A DNA stretch of 64,000 bases, taken from Nemopilema nomurai (Eukaryota > Cnidaria > Scyphozoa > Rhizostomeae > Rhizostomatidae). The notes below the pieces were generated by a model. It made no database searches and was not told the origin of the DNA. It saw nothing but the letters and a program-made list of their open reading frames with translations. Location: positions 310,001 to 374,000 of the forward strand of contig ML133381.1 in NCBI GenBank assembly GCA_003864495.1, read 5' to 3'. Made by a program: the position numbers and the translations under genes. Positions 1 through 10,621 of the stretch are shown piece by piece. Position 1 is the stretch's first letter, and each line of letters opens with the position of its first letter.

Positions 1-587
1 CAACTGTTGTAATTTCATTTCGTAGTAGCAGAGATAATAATAATTTCACCAGAGGCTATTTGAATTAAGATGCTTCATTTTTAAGACTGGTTACTATGTG
101 ATGGAGGACTTTAAGTGAAAAAGAGGACTTTAGAGCAAGGGAAGCAAAAGCAGGAATAACAAAAACTAATTTGGTGAAAAAATGACATTGAGAGCCGTTT
201 TGCCATACAGGACTCTTCAGCTGTACGTAAACGAGTTTCAGTGCTTCAAGATATCAAAAGGAGACTGAAATTAGGGAGAAGAGAAACTTGACTGTGTTTT
301 GGTGAGTGAAGGAATTAGCGTACAAGTTGAGCTTACCATGTTCAGCTGCTCCGCAGTAAAATCAACAATAATAGCATGTTTGTTAATTTTCAGTCAACTA
401 GGTTTGTCTCCGCTAACTTGGAAATCTTTTCGCCAAAATATCAACACTAAATAATGTTGAAAGCCATTTTCTCTGCGTTTTTATTGAGCTTGGGTTGAGT
501 GCGGGTCGATTGCTTTGTGAATTTTTTATGCTGCAGTTAACTGCCGACGTTTTATCGTTCCGGCCACGAGGAATTCTTTCGATGCAC
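1..587. other. Left edge, no gene supported
   Basis: No exon chain is supported here. The open frames are short and show no recognisable domain. A minus-strand frame at 413-610 overlaps the region where the candidate gene at 588-1296 would have to continue, but I could not join it with consistent phase. Confidence 0.4.
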
Positions 588-1296
588 CTGCCCATAATAT
601 CGATTTTCAAATAGACGTTTTTCTTGCTCTAATCATCTTAGCTTCTTCACCTTGCTCTTTGCTACGAAACTATACCTGCACTTCTAAGTCCAGCCCTTGT
701 ATCGCCACGGTTCGAGAAAGTAAATTCTAAGCCGTATGCTGGCAACAGTAACGCCATTAGGGCTGTAGCTTTCAATTGATTCGTTGTGTGAAGCTCTTCA
801 ATTCAAAACCTCAGTCTTATCGGAATATACATTACTTTAATTGCAAAGTACTTCTCAAATTCACTCTGAAGTTATTCTGAGGGATTCGACGCCCGCTCTA
901 TGCGAGCTTCAATTATCAAATATTTACACTCTTCGTTGGAAACCAAAGGTGTTGAACGAAATCTTTTTCGAGTTGCCTTTGACTTTCTAGCTTCAGATTC
1001 TAGTTCAATTTTTATAAATCAGCTAACATTTAAGAAAAGAACACCCGAAAAGCGATTTAGAGTTTGATTTTGAAGATTCAAAATCACGTTGAGGAACTTT
1101 CTATTGAAAATGCGCCGTAGACAGATCTTTTGCAATACAGTCATATTGTCTTGTTCATCCCCGTATAGGAATGCGAAATGCCTTGTTTATCAAGAAATGA
1201 ACCAGTGCACAGTAAACATTCAGATTTTGCAAACATACCTCGTTTGTAGCCCAGCACTTGCGCCAGAAGAAGTGAAAAGACGAACTGTTTTATCAT
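588..1296 (-). CDS. Possible 5' exons of a small secreted protein
   Basis: The minus strand shows an ATG at 1296 followed by a hydrophobic leader (MIKQFVFSLLLAQVLGYKR, exon 1239-1296) that ends at a good GTATGT donor in phase 1. Two downstream open segments fit in phase: 676-726 (acceptor CTTAG, donor CAG|GTATAG) and 588-622 (acceptor CAAG, donor CAG|GTGCAT). The product would be a signal peptide followed by a short basic stretch with KR dibasic sites and an RGD tripeptide. I do not recognise a family and see no stop-containing last exon, so the gene would be partial or spurious. A secreted-peptide precursor is the most that can be suggested. The GC-rich block at 1330-1440, just upstream on this strand, could be its promoter or 5' UTR. 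Confidence 0.3.
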
Positions 1297-4200
1297 AATG
1301 CCATTCACTTTTCCTCACTTGTCCTAACACGAGACCAGCGACGCGCAAACGGCAAATGGCGGAGTCTTCGAACTGCGCTGGCCCCCGTGCCTTGAAGCGA
1401 GCAGTTGCAAGCAGATTCGGGCCTAGTCAGGAATTTCTTGCCTTAATGCGGACCCTCACAGTAAAACACCATTAATTACACAACATATGCATGTGTCTTC
1501 ATCAAGTCAATGCACAGATATTGAAGACTCGCAGTTGTACTTCGCGAGATTTCGTACACTGGAAAGGCTGCATTAATATTTGATGACTTTCTTCTATATC
1601 TTTTCAGTGTTCTAACTGTAAATCTCTCGCAGCACTGTGAAAATGATAACCCTAAAGCACTTTGCGAGAACTTCGTTTTGCGCGATTTTATAGCAGGTCA
1701 ATTTGGTTCTTCTTCGTGAACAAAATTTTATCTTCAGCGTCAATGATGTGCAGTTCATCACTAACTGGTATCTTATTAGCCTTGATTAGCTCTGCCCATA
1801 ATAAAACACGTTTCCTCATAAAAGTGAATTAAAATGTACACAAGTGTTTTGACACCATTCATAAATCTTAGTTGAAATCACTAGAGCAATCTCTTGACTT
1901 TGCAATATCTTACAGAGTGATTCCAAAACATACGCTGTGCTTAAAGTATCCGTTGTCAAGTTGTTGCTTTTAAGAGGATACTCGGAATTTCTACACAGCT
2001 ATTTTCAATGACAAAATATGTAATTTGTTGAGTAATACATTTGCAGAGCACGAATTTTGATAATCATTTGTAAACTATCTCATCATTCCAAGCGATAGTC
2101 AATCCCATGTCTCTTAAAAAGTCAGCTGTTTAGTGGATGGGATTCTAGCGCTCCCCCCAAAATAATCCTCTTGACTTTCAATGATTTGTTGGCGATTTCT
2201 CCGCATTCTTCCTTAGCTTCGTCTTAGCAGATTTCAGTTTGATGAAATATTCTCTTCATTATCGTAAATATCATGCTCATTCATAATTAGGACTAAGAAT
2301 CAAAGGCTACCAAATCCAAACAGAACTGATCGATCTAGCTCTAAAAATCTCACAGTATTTGTTTTTTGCTTGTTTGCCAATAGCAAAGCGAGTTCTAAGT
2401 GGCAAAATTCCAACAAGTGCCTAATTTGTAGACCTAAGAGCAGATACAGGAATCGACGAAGCAACCCATTGGAAGTAACTTCCATTGCTTGTATCAACGT
2501 ATCGTTATTCTCTAAACAAAGAACATTTTCTGATCTGAAGACGAATTCAAAGACTTCTTCTTTTGGCAGGTGAAAATGCTTTATCATAATGAATTTATCC
2601 ACAACGGTAGGTCAGTTCTGTTAAACGGATTCCCATGATTCCAAATTCAATTATTGGTTTGCAAGTCTCTGAACTTTCGTTGAATGCATCAATATGAAGT
2701 CGCTTTGCATAAATTCGTTAAGTTGTGTCATTAGCGGTTTAACCATCACGTGAAATAAAAATCTTAATATATAATGCTAATTTTGCAGCGGATATTTAGT
2801 TTCGATTGTTTGTAATTTTTAACTACATAAACTAGCATTGCTGTTGTTAGCATGTATTCTGATAGAATTGCCATGCACGATTTTCATAATAAAGAAATTG
2901 TCAAACGCTAAAAAGAAAAAAACCGGTACAATAACTACTTATCATTTTAAGATAGACACTAAAGTTAGTCTTTCTTGCGTGTATATTCTGAAATCTTTTG
3001 GAGGTGGTTTAAAGCCTTGGCTACTGGGGCAATGTAACCTGTCTAACCTCATTTTGAGGCATCAATATGTAGCTTTTCCTTATCAGGCAACGAATTGTAT
3101 ATTCAGAGGCATCCTTAAGGCATCCTGAAAGTGAAAGAGTGTTGTCATTGTATCGGGATTTACACGCATTGGTGCCCTTAAAAGAGCCGTGAGTTGTCAT
3201 ACCAACGAATCTCACAGCAAGGCAGATTTTACATGCCCGTGAGGCAAATGCTGTTACTTAGTAACCACCTCAGCTGTTGCAAAACAAGTGCTGTGAAACA
3301 GACTCGCTGCCTAGCAAATGAAAATAAAGTTTGTACTTTCAATGAACTTCCAGAGATCGGATTGAAAACAGGGTGCCCTGAGCTAAAATGTATTGACGCC
3401 ACTGACATTACGTTAACCTGCCTTCTTTGACAGTCTCATATGGCTCGTATCCCTGTTTTGTCTGCCAGTCCTGTGCAAATCATCTTAATCTCTACAATAG
3501 CGCAATATCTCAATCGCACAGCGTCTTTCTCTTCGAAGCAATTTTCTAGCATCTTTGACATCAGCATAAGGTGATTGTTGTGACTCATCCCGTGTTCATG
3601 CACGTGGTTAAGGAGGGATGCCCAAAGGGGGGGGGGGTGGTAGCGCATTTCCTGCCTACAGCTATTTGACGATTGATGAGCTATTTGCGTAAAGATAGCT
3701 CATCAATGGCGTCTACATGGATTTTTGAGGTGTTGTTGCCTTTTGATCATTTTGAATGCGTTCTACTTGAACAGGCGACCAGGCTAGCTACTCTCGACGA
3801 GGATGTAGGTAATTGTTAAATTAAATAATTGCTAAATTTCTTAATGAAGGGGGAGAATTTTCCAAACAAAATTTAGGAACGGTTACCATTTGCTTTCTGA
3901 GTTAGACTTCTTTTAGCACTGATACCATTAATATTACTCCCATCCATTTTCCTATAGCACAAAGGAAATATTGGTGCTAGACTTCAGGATCTACCTGTCT
4001 TGCTCATTTAGTGACTTTTCGTTTGTCACCGCTAGCGTGACAGGCTTTATGATTAATTAAAACGTTTCTCACCAAGAAAAGTTTGTAAGCTAAATTCTCC
4101 AACTTTTGATTACTCAAACATCAATGAATTTGAATAAGAATAAAACAGTTGGACACTTTAGAATTTTGTGAAGTCTTATTTGGTGCCGGTGTGATGTGCC

Positions 4201-4590
4201 TTTTGGTACCCCATGCAGAAGTGTAGCATTGTGGAACACAATGTGTTACAATCATATTGTTTCTTCATAGCTTGATACGAGGACAATATGCGTTACAAAC
4301 AGAGCACAGACCTTCTCGAATAAAAAACTTCACACTTGTCAATTTGCGATGCAACGCTTGTAATTAGTACCGCCTTGTTAAAAATAAGTTACATTGCTCC
4401 TTACATTATATACAATACGGATCAAATGAATGAATACCGTGACCGAAATGCATGCTAAACTCTACCATTTGTTTTGGCTATCCATTTTTACGTGACACCC
4501 TGGTCTAAGCACGGAATAGTATTCCGTGGCATTAGTTCTCGTTACATGAAGTACATACTAGTCTTGCGTTCATATCGAAACCGTGGCAAG
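1297..4590. other. Intergenic, no gene supported
   Basis: Short open frames occur on both strands (for example 2300-2602 minus, 2838-3128 and 3194-3430 plus), but none has a recognisable domain, leader or consistent splice partner. It contains a perfect 13-bp hairpin at 3672-3707 and a G-rich run near 3628. The last few hundred bases must contain the FPGT promoter and 5' UTR. Confidence 0.5.
3672..3707. repeat. Perfect 13-bp inverted repeat (hairpin)
   Basis: Arms ATTGATGAGCTAT (3672-3684) and its exact reverse complement (3695-3707) are separated by a 10-nt loop. It lies in intergenic DNA upstream of FPGT. It could be a relic of a foldback element or a structured RNA. No other support is seen. 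Confidence 0.75.
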
Positions 4591-7500
4591 ATGGCGTCGG
4601 GCGGGAAACATACGGAACAGGAGGAAGGGCACCAATACAGCGAACTTTCTGAAGATTTAAGAAAAGCTACAGTTAATAAGATCAAGTTATTTGATTCAAT
4701 TAGAGGAAAGCATTGTAATATACCATTTTGGGATGTTGTGGTAATAACAGCCATTGATGGTGCTCAGAAACAAGCATATGAACGACAGCTTTCCGAGAAA
4801 TTAGACAGGAAAGAGTTGCCTTTGGGTGTGAAATTTGTCGTTTTTAGTGATCCCGTGGGGCCAAAAATTGGGAATGGGGGATCAACAATCGTGGTTGCCG
4901 AAGAACTTGAGAAAATGTTTCCAGATACTGTCAAAGATTTAAAAGTTTTGGTAATTCATGCCGGAGGATTTAGTCAAAGATTGCCGAGTGGGAGTTTGCT
5001 TGGAAAGATATTTATGGCTCTTCCAATGGGTATGACAAGAGTCTCAATAAATTTGCAATAAATTTATTTGTATCGTTTTCTGATCTTAAACGTATGTCAT
5101 CTTACAGGGGGCTAGTTCTGGAGCTTCTCTCTATTTAACATGTTAAGGATCCTTTTGAAATAATTCAAATGAGAATATCAAGTAAGATTTAGGGCAAATG
5201 AGCCTTGAACTGGCTGCGATGTATATATGGCCTTTTAAGATTTCGCTTGTAGATATCTAACACTGTGCCAATGTTAATTAATGTCCACAATCTATTATTT
5301 TTGAATAGAACAACCCATAGGTAAACATGCCAAAGAAAGACCAGTTTTGCCAAGTGATTATTCATATTTGGTTTTTTAAGTAAGATTAGTTATTAGTGAT
5401 GACATTTGAATGTTAAAAGCTATATTTGCTGAAAAACCAAAAAGACATTTGATGATATTAGGTTCTACAGGTTGATCTATTACTTCTACATCTTTCATGA
5501 ATTTATTAACATAAATCACCATGTAAATGAATGTAAAAAATTGCAAGTGAAAATGCATTGAATTGTTGTGATGGTCTGTTATTTTTTTGTCTAAATTTGA
5601 CTTTCAGCATTTTTTCATTAATTACAGGCAATCCAATATACCAGACACTGGAGCTTAAGCTTGCAATGTACATTGAATTTCCTCAACGAATGGGTCCTGG
5701 CATGTTTGTTACAAGTGCAGATACAATTGAGCTGTATGTTCTTGATGGTGACTGGACATTTGAAAAAAGTGGATTCACGGCACTGGCCCATCCATCACCT
5801 ATTGAAATTGGGACAACACATGGAGTTTTTGTCCTTGATGATGCATCAGTTCAAAGTTTATTGCAAGCATGTCTTTTTCTTTACCTCTCTTTATTAAAAA
5901 AGTAGATATAAATTAAGCTTTCTTTGGTGATTACCAAATATATCATTTAATAATTCATCATTGTTTTATCATTTGCTTCAATCCTTGTTTTCTCCTTAGA
6001 TTTTTGTGTAATTGAAATTTTTGGTAAAGTCACATATTTCTATAAGCAGGATATTTTGCTTTCCTCTCTTTCTTTGGTGATTTCACATTTGCCTGTGAAT
6101 TCATTCCACCCAAAGCTGCTCACATTTTTATTATAATTTTGTTATCAATTGGAGGATTCATTTTTGGTATAAAAATATAAAGCTTTATTTTCTTTATTGA
6201 TTTATGAACTGCTTAAATATTTTTCAAAGTATAAAAAGAGCACAACCAGGATTCAGATTTTTCTGTATCAATTATTTTTGTACTGAATGATCCATCCTAT
6301 ATTTATTGAGCTATCCACCTTAATGTTCTAGAAAAACAATGTCCCTTTTGAATAATCTACCCTTTTACAGGTATCAAACAATGACATATCAGTTCAAAAT
6401 GGAACATGCAGGAAATTCATACACAAGCCATCAAGAGAGTATATGCACTCTTCTGGGGCTGTCTTCCAGCACAGTGGAGAAGAATATGTTTATTCTGACA
6501 GTGCATTCTTCATGGATTATAACTCAGTAAACTTGCTTTTGAATTGGGTGAAGAAAAATGGCCATGTTACCTGTGAAATTGATGCTTATGGAGATTTTCT
6601 GCAAGCTCTTGGGCCAGAAGGAACAAATGATTATTGTAAGAATGTGAGGAATGTTACCATTGTTCAGCCACATCTCATTCAGACAAGGGAAAGCATTTTC
6701 AATTTGCTCAGAGATTCAAAGCTGAACGTTTTAATGCTGAATAAGTCAAAGTTTTATCATATGGGAACAACAATGGAGTATATTCACCACTTTTGTGAAG
6801 ACCTATGTTACAGGTAAACTGTTCTCCCTGTCTATGTGTTTGTGTGTGTGTGACTCTGTAGTTTAGCTATTTGTGTGTTTAATTATCAAAATGATCTAAA
6901 GTAGCAGAGTTTAAAAACAACATTTCTGTAGCACAACAAGTTTTTGTTAAAGTTTTTCTGTTCTTAGTTGATGGGTCTCATGTTTTTATGTTTTATTTAA
7001 GAGTACTTGTAAAGGTTAATATGTCATGTTTTATCTTAATATTCCAATAGGTCAAGCTATAACCTTAGCAACTGTTATCCCCTATTATATTAGGGCTTCT
7101 TCTATACTTTTTATTGAAGGGAATGCTATTGCTAGAAAATTAAGTTGTACCCAAGGCAATTCTCTGTATATCAGTATATTCTCTGTAAATTGTTCCAATA
7201 GGTTCCAAATTATAGTGCTGTGATGCAGTAAATGGATGGCATAATACCAAACTTGGCTATAACTAGACTGAAATGGAATCCTGTAATGAAGTCTTCATAG
7301 GACAGTGTAGTTGTAATATTATTATAAGATATTTGGCTCATTGAATTGTTGTTTGTTTATACCATACCATTCATTTCAATTTCTGTTTGTTTCAGATATG
7401 AAATGGCCTGCTCTAATGTGGCAATGATCAAAGACTGCTCCAGCTCACTGGAACAGGCTTTAGACAGAAGCTCTTGCCTACTCCATACATTCTTGGAAGG

Positions 7501-8439
7501 AGATAACCTGATTGGTCAAAATTCAGTAACAGAGTATAGTTGGCTTGGTAAAGGCTGCAGCATTGGCAAGAAAAGCATTGTCAGCAATGTTTTTATCCCA
7601 AATGATCTTTCTTTGCCTGAAAGTGTTTTTCTTCATACTGTGTGTGTTCTTTCAGAATCAGGATCAGGTACTAGGTATGTGACTGTCGCATTTGGGCTAG
7701 GAGACAATGTAAAGAAAACTTGTTCCAATGTCAAGTTTGCACATGAACTGAAATGGAATGGGAGACCTCTCGATGAAGCACTGGCATTATTAGGCCATCC
7801 AAAGGTAATGCTCTTGTGAAATTGATTTGTCATGGTCATATGTGCACAAACTGAAACAATTTTAAGTGATTTCTTATGAGGTTGGATAAGCAAATCTTGA
7901 CAGATATATCTTACCTAATAATGTGTTTGTTTTATCTTTTAGAATTATGTATATCTATTGAGTGGAGAAAAGTAGGGTAGACAGAAAGATCATATGCCCC
8001 CACAACTTTTTGGCACTTTGGATGACGTCTCTATTGTAGCCCAAAAGTGCCCTGCTCCTGTAAACATGCCCCTCTCCATGCCCCAGAACCCCATCTTTGA
8101 AGACTTCCTAAGACCTTGGATGATAATGATATATGCTTTTTAGAAATGCTCAATTCCTTCTAGTGAGTAAAAAAGTTTAATTCCTTCCAGGATGCTTGGG
8201 TCGAAGGTTGTCCTTTGCTGAACCTTTGGAATGCAAGACTCTTCTCGGGTTTTGATGATCCAAGAACATCACTGAAAGCTGCATGTGAGATGATGAGGTG
8301 TTTGCAAGAGAATAAGCCTCTTTCAACAGAAGCTCAAGGAAGCTGCCTCTATTCTATGGTGGACATATTGAAAGAGAAAGACATCAAAGGTGTTTTCAGA
8401 ATGAGAGCTGAAATAAGAAATGCAATTTTAGGCCAATAA
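4591..8439 (+). CDS. FPGT: Fucose-1-phosphate guanylyltransferase
   Basis: The enzyme makes GDP-L-fucose from L-fucose-1-phosphate and GTP in the cytosolic fucose salvage pathway. Five exons fit in phase: 4591-5029, 5628-5848, 6371-6813, 7396-7804 and 8191-8439, giving about 586 aa, close to the animal FPGT length of about 600. Near the N-terminus PFWDVVVITA leads into the nucleotidyltransferase signature HAGGFSQRLPSGSLLGKIF (about residue 130). The middle contains FIHKPS, CEIDAYGDFLQALGP and NKSKFYHMGTT, all typical of FPGT. The C-terminal half (GDNLIGQNSVTEYSWLGKGC) is the left-handed helix part. The start at 4591 is preferred over an upstream in-frame ATG at 4474 because MASGG follows a better context and homologues begin near there. 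The donor at 5848 (TCA|GTTCAA) is weak, so the exon 2 end is uncertain. AATAAA signals lie at 8435 and 8492. Confidence 0.93.
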
Positions 8440-8491
8440 ATATTATTTTGATTTACGGACTTCAGAAGATGCTGCAAATACAGTAAATGTG

Positions 8492-8497
8492 AATAAA
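8492..8497 (+). terminator. Candidate polyadenylation signal for FPGT
   Basis: An AATAAA hexamer lies 53 bp after the FPGT stop codon. A second AATAAA overlaps the stop codon at 8435. Confidence 0.5.
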
Positions 8498-9129
8498 TAT
8501 GAACAGGCGTGGAGGATTTTGGTTGTATTTTTAATTATATTCATATCAAGTTATTGCTATTTAAATATTGTAGCAATAATTAGAGGGTACCAAGTATTTT
8601 GTTTTTCTTGAGACCCTGTCTTGAAGTCACGTCAGGAGCAGTAGTTGAAGTGCAAGTTGTGCTGATCTTGAACATGATTTCTTTAGACGAAACAGGGCCA
8701 TTGAATTCCACTACCACCATCGAATAACTCTACAGGTGACAGAGTAAGGACCAAAATTAAAGTGACAAAAAACTGCTTTTAAAAATCCTAAGCATGTTAC
8801 TTGGTACAATCAAATGAAAAAAGTTGTTCTATTGAAATTTTGCGATTGCTTTCCTTGCATTAACGTTGCCTTTGTTTAAACAGCTATCTAGAATCACTAT
8901 CGGTGTAAACCTTGTTAATAAACCTTTGCTGCTTTTCTGTTGCAACTAAGAGCACTTACTTCCCAAATACGATTTGCCTAAATTCCAATTTCCATTTGGT
9001 AGATTGAATGCTCGACCCAGTTTTTCTTCTGATCTGCAGGCGAAGTTTTGTGTGCCATCACAGATGCAAAGTTGCAAAATGTCGTTTGGGTAGATAAGGA
9101 AATTTTGCCCGAAAGTTGTACGCTGTTCT

Positions 9130-9260
9130 TATCACCATCTTCGATCCGGCAACTGGCTATTTATTGTGTCAGCAGGTTAATTTCCGACGTTTGCATCATA
9201 TGATGGGTGTCGGATGATGAAGTACTTTGAGTATGGAAAAGCTGGTTCCGCTATTTCTAT
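9130..9260. repeat. Dispersed repeat, copy A
   Basis: This copy shares a clear but diverged core with 49438-49573: TCGATCC, CTGGCTATTTATT, TTCCGACGTTTGCAT, GTGTCGGA and GTTCCGCT occur in the same order and spacing. TCCGAC and GTCGGA form a small inverted pair inside it. It is probably a short non-autonomous mobile element. The family is not identified. Confidence 0.6.
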
Positions 9261-10621
9261 CTATTGAAAACGTAACGTATAACGTAAAACGTAAAGTGTT
9301 ATATCAATTAAACCATTGAAAAAAGGTGCGGGGAAACCTGGCTACAGGCATTTTTCTACAGCTAAACCTAAATGGCTAGAAAGTTCCTTTATTTCTTGAA
9401 TTCTGCTTGTAATACAACGGTTTTTTCTTTGTGTGTGCTGTACATCGAAAGGGAAAAACCAAGCCGACTTTGCACTTTGTTTACAGTGACTTTGGCGTGG
9501 ATGAGATTGTTTTGCATGAGAAAATAATCAAGAACCCCTAAAAGTTCTATTGGCAAATGCCCGACTAATGTTATGAACAACCAACTGCGTGAATGTGTCT
9601 ACTCGCAACTCTAGGGAATTATTGGGTCTGTACGTCTACGAAATGAAATGAGCGCCCCCCCAAAAAGGCAGATTTGTAAATGAGCGCATACCTCAAAATA
9701 CGCCTCCCCTCAAAGGCGGACTTTTAAATGACCGCCCAGGATGCTATTTTTAGGAAATACGGTAAGATACAAGCAGAAAAATAAGTAAAAATGCTGTAAT
9801 GCCAACCACACTTTTAATCGACACGATTATTATGCAGTGCATTAATCGAGCTGCTACTGGTTTGTTAGCACAAACTTTGTATTTCATTCTAAGTATTTTA
9901 TTCCAAAGTATTTTGGCAGGCAAAGAGGGACAAAATCTGTCCATCGGCTAATGCCCCCTGGTCCACTTGGCACGCCCCCCTACGGTTGTTGATGCTTGAG
10001 GTAATTTTATCACACTTGTAATAGGATGTTGCTTGACTGACTCTATGGTTATCTAGCCTTTGAAGTTAGGCCGATGAGTTTGAAGCTAACGCGTGTGTTT
10101 TGAAAACTGAAAGAGCGATGCACATTTGTGGTGTTTTGAATGTGAATTAACACTGGATGCCATCATGTGAGAACTATTTTATTCCTTGGATGCATGGAGG
10201 CTTAGAAAAGCTCACCTTTGAAATCAAATTGTCTTATTACTCTGGCGGCTGATCGGAAGAAACGCTATACAATGAAGCTGTCAGCGGTAAATTGGGATTC
10301 TATTGTGTCTGCAATAACTAGACAGAGGCTTGTTTTGAACCCCGGATTTTCTTACGAGTTGAGCCAAGATCATGAAGGGGACCCTTGTTTACGATTCTAC
10401 TGTCTAATGCTGGTAGCACGTTTCGTTAAAAATCTAATAAAATTCTTTAATGATTAGCTTGAAACTTAATGAAGATGTTAACCGAAAATATGTAACTTTA
10501 AATTAGATTACCTGATTTACTTTTATGGAGTTTGAGAATTCGACTTGTCAACTACAGTTTTGTCATTTCAGATGCCATCTCAACTCTGCTGTAGTCTACT
10601 ATTACTCTTTTCCATGCAAAG

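Larger units (their letters stand above)
8440..10621. other. Intergenic region between FPGT and zinc-finger gene
   Basis: No coding exon is recognised. The region holds the FPGT 3' UTR with a polyadenylation signal at 8492, a copy of a dispersed repeat (9130-9260), and a stretch rich in GCGCCCC/CGCCCC at 9648-9740 that looks like transposon debris. A probable splice acceptor at 10571 (TTTCAG) suggests that the zinc-finger gene has an upstream non-coding exon. Confidence 0.5.

Noticed and set aside
338..401. Plus-strand leader-like peptide MFSCSAVKSTIIACLLIFSQ.
   Set aside because: It looks like a signal peptide and has a weak donor, but no downstream exon with matching phase was found and the frame stops after 38 codons.
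9640..9745. GC-rich block with repeated GCGCC/CGCCC pieces.
   Set aside because: It looks like transposon debris, but no terminal repeats or duplications could be defined.
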